The notes under the pieces: generated by a model
Told to the model about the DNA's origin: nothing
The model's database searches: none
Seen by the model: only the letters and a program-made list of their open reading frames with translations
Assembly: GCA_035457865.1 (NCBI GenBank)
Contig: DATIAR010000059.1
Coordinates: 1-64,000, forward strand
DNA from: UBA8516 sp035457865
GTDB taxonomy: Archaea > Thermoproteota > Nitrososphaeria > Nitrososphaerales > Nitrosopumilaceae
DNA: 64,000 nucleotides
Direction of reading: 5' to 3'
Translations under genes and position numbers: made by a program
Shown: piece after piece, positions 51,752-57,967 of the stretch
How the letters are laid out: each line of letters begins with the position of its first letter
How positions within the stretch are numbered: the first letter of the stretch is position 1

Positions 51752-52467
51752 TGGTCAGCATCGCAGGGAGCAAGAAACTGAAAAGACAAATGTCTCCAAT
51801 CTTCTGGGGCATTACAAGAAAGGATGATCGATTTGTTGTAACTGTTCGACCAGGTGGACATTCAAAACAAACTGCAATTCCAACAGCTGTGTTTGTTCGT
51901 GACATTCTAAAATTAGCTACTACACTAAGAGAAGCAAAATCTGCTATTTATGGTGGAAAAATCAAAGTTGACGGTGTTACACGAAAGTCACTTCATCATG
52001 GAATTGGCCTTATGGACGTAGTTGAACTTGAAGGATTATCTGATGTATACAGACTGGTACCAAAAGATTCTATGGTATTGCAACCAATTGTGATAAATTC
52101 TGCAGAAAAAACAAAGAAACTTGTCAAAGTAACAAGCAAGGTAACAATAAAAGGTTCAAAGACACAACTTGGTTTCCATGACGGACGCTCTCTTATCACC
52201 GATACTAAGGTAAACGTGGGCGATACATGTCTAATGCAGATACCAGAACAAAAAATTCTTGAAGTGATTAAACTAGAAAAAGGCGCTCGAGTCATAGTAA
52301 CAAGTGGGATTAACGCAGGTCATATAGGAAAAGTTGACGAAATTAAAGAAGGTTCATTCGTACTTCCAAGGCGTGCTGCTGTAAATATTGGCGAAAGACA
52401 AATTGAAATCCCAACAGATCTGATAATGGCGGTAGGTAAGGACCAGCCGGTAATACAAATAGAGTGA
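51751..52467 (+). CDS. rps4e: Ribosomal protein eS4
   Basis: The 238-residue S4e has the archaeal/eukaryotic pattern: GSKKLKRQMSPIFWGITRKDDRFVVTVRPGGHSKQTAIPTAVFVRDIL, an S4-like part LREAKSAIYGGKIKVDGVTRKSLHHGIGLMDVV and a KOW region with GINAGHIGKVDEIKEGSFVLPRRA. It overlaps rpl24 by 1 bp. Confidence 0.96.
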   Translation: MVSIAGSKKLKRQMSPIFWGITRKDDRFVVTVRPGGHSKQTAIPTAVFVRDILKLATTLREAKSAIYGGKIKVDGVTRKSLHHGIGLMDVVELEGLSDVYRLVPKDSMVLQPIVINSAEKTKKLVKVTSKVTIKGSKTQLGFHDGRSLITDTKVNVGDTCLMQIPEQKILEVIKLEKGARVIVTSGINAGHIGKVDEIKEGSFVLPRRAAVNIGERQIEIPTDLIMAVGKDQPVIQIE

Positions 52468-52471
52468 TAAT

Positions 52472-52993
52472 ATGTCGCAGAAACTTGAAAACACTATGAA
52501 GAAAATTTCAATTGCCAAAGTAGTCCTAAACATGGGGGTTGGAAAATCTGGAGAACCAATTGAACAAGCAAAACGCGCTCTAGAACAAATTGCTGGACAA
52601 AAACCGAACTCACGCAATGCTAAAGATACTCAAAGAGATTGGGGGGTTCATAAAGGCGAACCAATAGGTGTTGCTGTAACCCTTAGAAGACAACCTGCAA
52701 TAGAACTTATCAAAAGACTCTTTGCTGCAAAAGGAAATCAGATAAAAGGCTCTTCATTTGACGATTTTGGGAATTTATCATTTGGAATAAAAGAACACAT
52801 AGACATTCCTGGAGTAAAATATGATCCTCAAATTGGCATTTTAGGATTAAATGTTTCAATTTCATTGGCAAGACCAGGTTTTAACATTAGATTTAGGAGT
52901 AAACACAAAGCAAGCGTCGGCAATCATCATAGGATTACAAGCGAAGAGGCAAAGGCATTTCTAGCGAAAGAATTTGGAATAGAGATAGTGTAA
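52472..52993 (+). CDS. rpl5: Ribosomal protein uL5
   Basis: The 173-residue L5 has AKVVLNMGVGKSGEPIEQAKRALEQIAGQKPNSRNAKDTQRDWGVHKGEPIGVAVTLRR and GIKEHIDIPGVKYDPQIGILGLNVSISLARPGFNIRFR. It binds 5S rRNA. It starts 4 bp after rps4e. Confidence 0.96.
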   Translation: MSQKLENTMKKISIAKVVLNMGVGKSGEPIEQAKRALEQIAGQKPNSRNAKDTQRDWGVHKGEPIGVAVTLRRQPAIELIKRLFAAKGNQIKGSSFDDFGNLSFGIKEHIDIPGVKYDPQIGILGLNVSISLARPGFNIRFRSKHKASVGNHHRITSEEAKAFLAKEFGIEIV

Positions 52994-52994
52994 A

Positions 52995-53174
52995 ATGGTA
53001 AAAAATCGTGATTACAAAGTAACAGGAAGAACCGTACATAAATTCGGTAAAGGCTCACGTTGGTGTAAGCGATGTGGTGACTATAATGCAGTCATTCAGA
53101 AATATGATCTTGATCTGTGCAGACGATGCTTTAGAGAAGTTGCTGTATCACTAGGGTTTAGGAAGTTTAGGTGA
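52995..53174 (+). CDS. rps14: Ribosomal protein uS14 (zinc-binding)
   Basis: The 59-residue S14 is short but certain: its frame from ATG 52995 to TGA 53174 carries SRWCKRCGDY and LDLCRRCFRE, giving cysteines 24, 27, 42 and 45 for one zinc. It lies at the conserved place between rpl5 and rps8 with gaps of 1 and 4 bp. Confidence 0.95.
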   Translation: MVKNRDYKVTGRTVHKFGKGSRWCKRCGDYNAVIQKYDLDLCRRCFREVAVSLGFRKFR

Positions 53175-53178
53175 GAAT

Positions 53179-53571
53179 ATGCCATCAAATAACATAATTG
53201 CAAACTTGTTTGTGACACTGTTCAATACTGAGGCAAGAAGGAAAAGTGAATGCGTTGTATTACCATCCTCCAAACTTGCTATGGAAGTACTAAAAACCTT
53301 ACAACATCATAATTACATTGGAGAATTTGAACATGTTGACGATAAGAAAGGTGGAAAGTTCAAGATTCAACTTTTAGCAAAAATAACCAAATGTGGAGCC
53401 ATTACTCCGCGATTTAAAGTCAAAAAAGATGAATATGTTAATTGGGAGCAACAATATCTGCCATCATATTCAAGAGGTATGCTAATTGTGACTACAAATC
53501 AAGGAGTAATGTCTCATCATGAAGCAATAAAGAAAAGATTAGGAGGATTATTGATAGGGTATGTCTACTGA
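53179..53571 (+). CDS. rps8: Ribosomal protein uS8
   Basis: The 130-residue S8 has NIIANLFVTLFNTEARRKSECVVLPSSKLAMEVLKTLQHHNYIGEFEHVDDKKGGKFKIQLLAKI and a C-terminal end with GMLIVTTNQGVMSHHEAIKKRLGGLLIGYVY. It overlaps rpl6 by 11 bp. Confidence 0.96.
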   Translation: MPSNNIIANLFVTLFNTEARRKSECVVLPSSKLAMEVLKTLQHHNYIGEFEHVDDKKGGKFKIQLLAKITKCGAITPRFKVKKDEYVNWEQQYLPSYSRGMLIVTTNQGVMSHHEAIKKRLGGLLIGYVY

Positions 53572-54118
53572 GCAAATTGAAATTCATGAGACAACAATAC
53601 CGATACCTGACAAAGTCAAGGTTACTCTGACAAAAAGGATGTTATATGTAGAAGGTCAGCTTGGGAAAACAAGAAAAGACTTTAGAAAAATACCGGTAGA
53701 ACTTAGCATTGATGGTAAAAATATTATACTAAAATCAGTTGGAATAAGAAAACATGACTATGCTATATTCAACACTGCACAATCAATTATCAAATCACTC
53801 ATAGAAGGTGTGCAAAAGGGCTATACCTTTAAGATGAAAATCGTGTATGCGCACTTTCCAATAACAATTAAAATAAAAGATGGAAACATCTTAGTAGAAA
53901 ATTTCCAAGGTGAAAGAGCACCAAGAGTGTCAAAAATCCGAGGTGATACCAAAGTAATTACAAAAGGTGATGATGTCATATTGACAGGTCCAGTATTAAC
54001 AGATGTCTCACAAACTGCTGCTAGCTTGCAACAAAATACCAAAGTCAAAAATAAAGATCACAGGGTATTTCTTGACGGAATTTATCTTTTTGAAAAAACT
54101 CCCGGTATAGAAAAATAA
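53561..54118 (+). CDS. rpl6: Ribosomal protein uL6
   Basis: The 185-residue L6 has IPDKVKVTLTKRMLYVEGQLGKTRKDFRKIPVELSIDGKNIILKS, the second repeat with HFPITIKIKDGNILVENFQGERAPRVSKIRGDTKVI, and ends KNKDHRVFLDGIYLFEKTPGIEK. It is the last gene of the ribosomal run in this window; the genes that usually follow in archaea (rpl32e, rpl19e, rpl18, rps5, rpl30, rpl15, secY) are not here. Confidence 0.96.
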   Translation: MSTEQIEIHETTIPIPDKVKVTLTKRMLYVEGQLGKTRKDFRKIPVELSIDGKNIILKSVGIRKHDYAIFNTAQSIIKSLIEGVQKGYTFKMKIVYAHFPITIKIKDGNILVENFQGERAPRVSKIRGDTKVITKGDDVILTGPVLTDVSQTAASLQQNTKVKNKDHRVFLDGIYLFEKTPGIEK

Positions 54119-54164
54119 TCTTAGCAAAAGATTAAATCCGAATGTACTAGGAACAAAGTCTGTT

Positions 54165-54238
54165 GCCGCCCTAGCTCAGCGTGGTAGAGCAGCTGACTGT
54201 TAATCAGCTGGTCGTCAGTTCAAGTCTGACGGGCGGCG
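54165..54238 (+). tRNA. tRNA-Asn (anticodon GTT)
   Basis: The cloverleaf has acceptor GCCGCCC with GGGCGGC, D-arm TAGCTCAGCGTGGTAGAGCA, anticodon stem GCTGA/TCAGC with loop CTGTTAA, and T-arm CGTCAG-TTCAAGT-CTGACG. Anticodon GTT reads asparagine AAC. The CCA end is not fully encoded. It lies 46 bp after rpl6; a TATA-like GATTAAAT near 54130 lies about 31 nt upstream. Confidence 0.94.
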
Positions 54239-54246
54239 CCTTAATA

Positions 54247-54268
54247 TTTCTAAATTCGAATTTAGAAA
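54247..54268. promoter_or_regulatory. 22-bp perfect palindrome after tRNA-Asn
   Basis: TTTCTAAATTC is followed at once by its exact reverse complement GAATTTAGAAA. Outer matches (TAAT-like bases) extend it further with mismatches. A T-rich stretch (TATTATTTTG) follows, so it could act as a terminator hairpin for tRNA-Asn or as an operator. The core AATTCGAATT recurs at 57933-57943 ahead of cdvB. Confidence 0.5.
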
Positions 54269-54427
54269 GATATTATTTTGTTTATGGAGAATCAGATCGG
54301 TAAAATCAGCATGTTTAGTTTGGTGTGTGTCAAAACTCGAGATTTGAAACATTATACATGATCACATTTCTGTTCACTCTATTAGACTAACTAGATCTAA
54401 TACTGATCGCTACATTATGACCTATGC

Positions 54428-54433
54428 AGGAGG
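54428..54433 (+). promoter_or_regulatory. Shine-Dalgarno site of the zinc-ribbon gene
   Basis: AGGAGG lies 6 nt before the TTG at 54440. Strong Shine-Dalgarno sites are uncommon in this largely leaderless genome, and it decides the TTG start. Confidence 0.65.
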
Positions 54434-54439
54434 TTCGCA

Positions 54440-54682
54440 TTGGCCAGAATTCGCCGTGCTAATAGGTATTGCGTCGATTGTGGGGGAAGATTAGTGTATT
54501 ACCCCCGCCTTTCTAACCCAAAAGCTCCAAATGAACATAGGGTATTGGTCTATGCATGTCCCGACTGCACTAAAGATTTTGATAAACCAAAGATGTTTTC
54601 AATTAAACGAAATGTCGTTGAGGAACCAATTGAAACCGTTGAAATAGAGATTGTTCAGGCAAGAGAAAAGATTCCTTCGTAA
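54440..54682 (+). CDS. Small zinc-ribbon protein, 80 aa
   Basis: The 80-residue product has two CxxC pairs: YCVDCGGR (C11, C14 counting from the TTG Met) and YACPDCTKDF (C39, C42), framing a beta-type centre (VYYPRLSNPKAPNEHRVLV). The N-terminus is arginine-rich (ARIRRANR), fitting RNA or rRNA contact. The start is TTG supported by a strong Shine-Dalgarno site. It may belong to translation, given its place after ribosomal genes, but this is inference. Confidence 0.7.
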   Translation: MARIRRANRYCVDCGGRLVYYPRLSNPKAPNEHRVLVYACPDCTKDFDKPKMFSIKRNVVEEPIETVEIEIVQAREKIPS

Positions 54683-54861
54683 AAGCTAAACCCCCTTTTA
54701 TTTTTCATAATTTACGCATAACATGATTTTTTCAAAAAATCGATTTTTGAAGGGGGGTTTAACATTTATGCGTGTATATGCAAGCCAATGGTCAAAGCAC
54801 CCCCATTAGCCAGCTAAACATGTATTATATTTTTTAATTATACGTAAAAGCTAATCCCCCT
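54678..54861. repeat. C-run repeat and nested inverted repeat region
   Basis: CGTAAAAGCTAA followed by one base and CCCCCT occurs at 54678-54696 and again at 54843-54861 with a single mismatch. Between them TAAACCCCC (54687-54695) can pair with GGGGGTTTA (54753-54761), and inside that a stem TTCAAAAA/TTTTTGAA (54731-54738 and 54744-54751) forms. Another CCCCC lies at 54800-54804. The region lies between two convergent genes. Confidence 0.55.
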
Positions 54862-54893
54862 AAAATGATACTAAAAAATAAAAGAATTTTTGG

Positions 54894-55439
54894 CTATAAG
54901 CCAAAGAATGTTGCAGATGTGACTCCAAGTGTTGCTGGAGAATTAGGACAATCAGCGCGTGGTCCTATAGTTCCTGTAACAACATCTAGATGCAGAGCAT
55001 CATTTTCAAGTGTTAAAGTATTGCCTTTAACTCTGAAATCTGCTTTTGGACTCTCAAGTCCAACAACACAAAAGTTTTCATCGAGTGCTACTTCATGAGG
55101 ATGAAAGCTTTGAACAGGAGATGATTTTGCACCTGGTCCAAATGCTTGATGATCATTAACGCCATGATGAATTGCAATTGCAGCAACTCTAGCAAATTCT
55201 GAACCTTCTGTTGGGATTTGCCATGCCCAGAAAGTCACTGTATCATCAGTTGAATCTTTATTTTCAACTACTTGTTTTACATTTGCTAAAGTTGTCATGG
55301 TTAATGTCTCGCCATCAGAACTAGCTGAAGTAGCAGTCAGCATATCAGGATCATATGTTGGTGTGGCATATGATGTAACAATCATTGTTGTTGCAACAAA
55401 CAATGCAAAAATTGCCCCTGCCATTGTTTTTTTATTCAT
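54894..55439 (-). CDS. Secreted hypothetical protein, 181 aa
   Basis: A signal peptide (KKTMAGAIFALFVATTMIVTSYA) leads a beta-rich secreted domain with two cysteines (FCVVGLESPKADF and RADCPNSPA) and histidine clusters (IAIHHGVNDHQAFG; FHPHE). I do not recognise the family, but many Nitrosopumilales secrete related small proteins. A TATA box (minus-strand TTTATAAATA, 55461-55473) precedes the start, and a shared upstream element at 55477-55495 is listed separately. Confidence 0.6.
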   Translation of the reverse strand: MNKKTMAGAIFALFVATTMIVTSYATPTYDPDMLTATSASSDGETLTMTTLANVKQVVENKDSTDDTVTFWAWQIPTEGSEFARVAAIAIHHGVNDHQAFGPGAKSSPVQSFHPHEVALDENFCVVGLESPKADFRVKGNTLTLENDALHLDVVTGTIGPRADCPNSPATLGVTSATFFGL

Positions 55440-55677
55440 TATGTTATGCTTGTTGTATATTATTTATAAAAATTTCCTGCCATTTTTGGAAATAATTTTT
55501 CAAATTACAATTTTTATGATAAACGATTTAATTTGTACTATATTTTACAATATTATCTAAAGTCTATTATTTTTATCTTCCCAAACATGGAACGTTACTA
55601 GTAATTTTCTTATATGATGGTTTTCAACTCTTGTTTTCTTGTCCTGATTACATGTTTTAAAGCATCAGTATTATTTG
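55440..55677. other. AT-rich intergenic region between the two exported-protein genes
   Basis: The 238-bp gap is upstream of the 181-aa gene and downstream of the 82-aa gene. It holds the TATA box and shared element of the former. Apart from these, it is AT-rich sequence with no ORF I can support. Confidence 0.6.
55477..55495 (-). promoter_or_regulatory. Shared upstream element, copy A
   Basis: CTGCCATTTTTGGAAATAA (plus strand) lies just upstream of the TATA box of the secreted-protein gene. It matches the site at 55963-55981 at 16 of 19 positions. On the coding strand it reads TTATTTCC-AAAAA-TGGCAG. It is the likely regulator site for co-control of the two exported proteins. Confidence 0.5.
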
Positions 55678-55926
55678 CTAATTCTTTAATTGTTTGTTTA
55701 AAATCAATGGTTCTGAAATTGTATCCTCGTCAGAGCTTGATATGACTACATTCTCCGTTGTAATAGCTGTTTTCACGGTTTCAAAACTGACAGATTTTGT
55801 TGTTCTTAGATCAGGCAAATGTTTTACTTTCAGAGCCGCTTCGGCTTGAACTGCAGTAACTACGGAAATTATTGATAACACAAAAACCATAGTAAATGAA
55901 ATCCCTAGAATGGTTTTTTGGTTCAT
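55678..55926 (-). CDS. Small exported protein, 82 aa
   Basis: The product has a signal peptide (KTILGISFTMVFVLSIISVVTAVQAEA) and a short mature part of about 53 residues, rich in Thr, Ser, Glu and Asp (LPDLRTTKSVSFETVKTAITTENVVISSSDEDT). The start is fixed by GGAGGT at 55935-55940, 8 nt before the ATG. It shares an upstream element and signal-peptide style with the 181-aa secreted protein. Family unknown; it could be the remnant of a longer gene. Confidence 0.55.
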   Translation of the reverse strand: MNQKTILGISFTMVFVLSIISVVTAVQAEAALKVKHLPDLRTTKSVSFETVKTAITTENVVISSSDEDTISEPLILNKQLKN

Positions 55927-55934
55927 TGAGATAT

Positions 55935-55940
55935 ACCTCC
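55935..55940 (-). promoter_or_regulatory. Shine-Dalgarno site of the 82-aa exported protein
   Basis: On the minus strand GGAGGT lies 8 nt ahead of the ATG at 55926, so this mRNA has a leader and ribosome-binding site, unlike most genes here. The TATA box CTTAAATAT (minus strand, 55948-55956) lies too close for a leaderless start farther upstream. Confidence 0.6.
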
Positions 55941-55962
55941 AATGAAAATATTTAAGACCCGT

Positions 55963-55981
55963 CTGCCAAAATTGGAAATAA
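55963..55981 (-). promoter_or_regulatory. Shared upstream element, copy B
   Basis: CTGCCAAAATTGGAAATAA (plus strand) contains the dyad CCAAAATTGG and lies directly upstream of the TATA box (ATATTTAAG, 55948-55956) of the 82-aa exported-protein gene. It matches the element at 55477-55495 at 16 of 19 positions, at nearly the same distance from the TATA box. Confidence 0.5.
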
Positions 55982-56222
55982 ATTTAACATCTAATCTATA
56001 GAGTCTAGATTATTTTACAGTTTCACTATGGTCAGAACTAATATAATTTTAATACAAACTGAAGGGGTCTGGGAAATAGCAAGGTCATAAAAACTTGCCC
56101 ATCAGTTTGTTATTAATAATTCGTAGAGGTAGTTTATGATGTCATGTATGTCTCAAAAGCTTACAACACATCTAAAAGATATCTAGTATTTTTTATAATA
56201 ATCTTGTAGTGGATGTGATATT
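55982..56222. other. Intergenic region between exported-protein genes
   Basis: About 240 bp hold no ORF I can support. A dyad AATCTA-7 nt-TAGATT occurs at 55993-56011. The remainder is AT-rich with no clear promoter, and the gene at 56223-56471 ends here. Confidence 0.5.
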
Positions 56223-56471
56223 TCATCTAACAACTTTACGAACAGATTTTTTTGCTGCTCCATAAATGGATATACAAAAACCAATTGCGCTAACAAACAA
56301 AGTGCCGTATTGTGCATATCTTATCTGGTCGCACATTTGAAGCAGATTCAAGTCAGGATTATTCACATCTATTATGGATTCACATGCCTGTAGATAGTTC
56401 CTCAGCAATGAATATTCTACCATGCCAATGACTACAACAATCATGCCACTGACGAGGATCAATCCTCGCAT
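56223..56471 (-). CDS. Two-TM hypothetical membrane protein, 82 aa
   Basis: Hydrophobic helices lie at about residues 4-22 (LILVSGMIVVVIGMVEYSLL) and 57-74 (YGTLFVSAIGFCISIYGAA), with a short loop between them that has cysteines C29 and C48 (ACESIIDVNNPDLNLLQMCDQ). The loop may be extracellular with a disulfide. The basic end KKSVRKVVR is probably cytoplasmic. Family not recognised. Confidence 0.55.
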   Translation of the reverse strand: MRGLILVSGMIVVVIGMVEYSLLRNYLQACESIIDVNNPDLNLLQMCDQIRYAQYGTLFVSAIGFCISIYGAAKKSVRKVVR

Positions 56472-56602
56472 TATTCTAAAATAAAGGAGTACGGAATATG
56501 AGAATGGATATGTAATATAGAAATACTTATTGGAAATCTACATCATACTCAGGATTTGCTAAATAGTTCTAATCACCTTCATTCATCAGTTGGGAAAAAA
56601 GT

Positions 56603-56664
56603 CTGCTGGGTCTATATTGTGGAAATAACAGTTGGTTACGAAAAAACTGTTTAGACCCATGCAG
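56603..56664. ncRNA. Possible structured RNA or element: long nested inverted repeat
   Basis: CTGCTGGGTCTA (56603-56614) pairs with TAGACCCA (56652-56659) and GCAG (56661-56664), with one bulged base. Inside, AACAGTT (56627-56633) pairs with AACTGTT (56645-56651) around an 11-nt loop, so the 3' arm is continuous and the 5' arm has a 12-nt bulge. About 19 base pairs in total. Whether it is transcribed is unknown. Confidence 0.3.
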
Positions 56665-56701
56665 CTTAGTATTATTAACATCATGAGAGATATTACATCT
56701 A

Positions 56702-56723
56702 GTCTGTTCAATTCTGAACAGAC
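56702..56723. repeat. 9-bp perfect hairpin or dyad
   Basis: GTCTGTTCA at 56702-56710 and its exact reverse complement TGAACAGAC at 56715-56723 are separated by ATTC. It could be an operator or an RNA hairpin, and lies 38 bp past the longer inverted repeat and about 108 bp before the 113-aa gene. Confidence 0.4.
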
Positions 56724-56830
56724 GCTGAGCATTAATCATTTTTGAAATCAAGACATTTTGATATTTTTCCTAATAAATTCAAAAAACATTCTATAATTCA
56801 CATTAAATACCATAAATACAGTGACTAATC

Positions 56831-57172
56831 GTGGACACTTTTGATCTCACGTTAAAAAGTATGCAAAAACCCACTGATGCCCAACTAAAAAAACTCCAAG
56901 ATTACTTTAGTGAAATGCCAATAGACGAAATTTTATCTGGTTTACACTTTGCAAAAAACAGATGGACCGCAAAAGATGCAGGTGTGCTCAAAGTTGGACG
57001 TAAAAGTATAATCAATAGAGAAGTTCATGCCGTGACCGCTGAACAAGCTCAATGGAGATTAAAAAATTGGAAAATGATGATTGCAAATTATAGAAAACGT
57101 GGATACAGCTATCCTACCATATCTAGAATTAAAAAAATTCTTCAAGAAATTAGTAATAAAAAGTCTAGATAG
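56831..57172 (+). CDS. Conserved hypothetical protein, 113 aa
   Basis: The basic, helical product starts at GTG. Its core is LKKLQDYFSEMPIDEILSGLHFAKNRWTAKDAGVLKVGRKSIINREVHAVTAEQAQWRLKNWKMMIANYRKRGYSYPTISRIKKIL; the basic C-terminal region (YRKRGYSYPTISRIKK) may bind nucleic acid. I do not recognise the family. It ends over the 3' end of the convergent CdvB-like gene (8-bp overlap). Confidence 0.55.
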   Translation: MDTFDLTLKSMQKPTDAQLKKLQDYFSEMPIDEILSGLHFAKNRWTAKDAGVLKVGRKSIINREVHAVTAEQAQWRLKNWKMMIANYRKRGYSYPTISRIKKILQEISNKKSR

Positions 57173-57803
57173 TTGCTTCTGTACTCTTTGGCGTTGGAAG
57201 ATTTGTAGGCAGATCTGGAATAGTGGTACGTACATGGCCTTCTAGTATGGACTGCGCCTCTTCTAGTATTGCTGTGGTATCTGCACTTCCAGTCTCTATT
57301 GCAATGTTCTCATGGCCATTAACTGATGCACCTGCCATGATGTCTCCAAGTATTGCTGACAAATCTTGCATAGATGAATTTGCTTCTGGCATGAGGTTGC
57401 CAAGTCCTGCTCCTAGTCCTTTGATTATTGACATACATGGACTCAATGTGACTACCACATCGCCTAATTCTGATATAGTGTTTAATCTAATTTGGATCTG
57501 TTCCATTGCAAGCTTTGCACTTGTTACCATCTTGTTCATTTTTCTTATTTCATGTAATTCAGTAGCATATGCATTAGAATACTGTTTATTTTGAGTTCTT
57601 ACAGCCTCTACAACTTTTTTGAAAATAAAATCATCTTTTTCTTTTAATTTTTTTGAAATTGAGTCAAGCTTTACTATTTGTAATTGAAGCCTTTTTTGTG
57701 CTTCATCAATTTTTGGTTTAAGTGGAGTATCTGGCCTTACTTTATCAATTACTTTTTGTGATATGCTTTCTTTATGTTGGTTCCACTTGTTAACAAAAGT
57801 CAT
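57165..57803 (-). CDS. cdvB: CdvB/ESCRT-III-like cell division protein
   Basis: The 212-residue product from ATG 57803 has a charged helical domain in the ESCRT-III (Snf7) pattern: KPKIDEAQKRLQLQIVKLDSISKKLKEKDDFIFKKVVEAVRTQNKQYSNAYATELHEIRKMNKMVTSAKLAMEQIQIRLNTISELGDVVVTL, then MPEANSSMQDLSAILGDIM. The C-terminal half has a helix that resembles the MIM-like region (ILEEAQSILEGHV) and a proline-rich end. No winged-helix is present. CdvB paralogues form division filaments with the Vps4-like CdvC, which is elsewhere. The TTG at 57830 would add 9 residues. Confidence 0.8.
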   Translation of the reverse strand: MTFVNKWNQHKESISQKVIDKVRPDTPLKPKIDEAQKRLQLQIVKLDSISKKLKEKDDFIFKKVVEAVRTQNKQYSNAYATELHEIRKMNKMVTSAKLAMEQIQIRLNTISELGDVVVTLSPCMSIIKGLGAGLGNLMPEANSSMQDLSAILGDIMAGASVNGHENIAIETGSADTTAILEEAQSILEGHVRTTIPDLPTNLPTPKSTEATI

Positions 57804-57967
57804 GATTTTGTACCTAGGTCGGATTAACAATTTGGGTTTTAACCTGTCATGTGCTTTGATGACATGTGACTACAGTTACACTAGTGTATGGTTACACACA
57901 TCTCTCTTTCTGGTTTTGCGCATAATGTTTCTAAATTCGAATTATGCAACATTATGTATGGATTTGG
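57804..57967. promoter_or_regulatory. Repeat-rich upstream region of cdvB
   Basis: The 164-bp gap holds a TATA-like TTTTAACC at 57837-57844 (minus-strand GGTTAAAA), the inverted pair TGTCAT/ATGACA (57845-57850 and 57859-57864), the perfect palindrome TACACTAGTGTA (57877-57888), two GTTACAC copies (57875-57881 and 57891-57897), and an inverted pair CATAATGTT/AACATTATG (57921-57929 and 57948-57956). This density of symmetric sites suggests operators of a regulated promoter. It also covers the 3' region of the redoxin gene. Confidence 0.45.

Larger units (their letters stand above)
56472..56830. other. Intergenic region with strong hairpins
   Basis: The 359-bp gap has no gene I trust. A 60-codon minus-strand frame at 56569-56751 lacks a family or promoter. 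Two strong inverted repeats lie inside it, at 56603-56664 and 56702-56723; they are listed separately. The gap ends at the GTG of the 113-aa gene. Confidence 0.6.

Noticed and set aside
56569..56751. 60-codon minus-strand frame
   Set aside because: It overlaps strong inverted repeats, has no recognisable domain, no clear promoter and an irregular composition. I treat the region as non-coding, though a real microprotein is not excluded.
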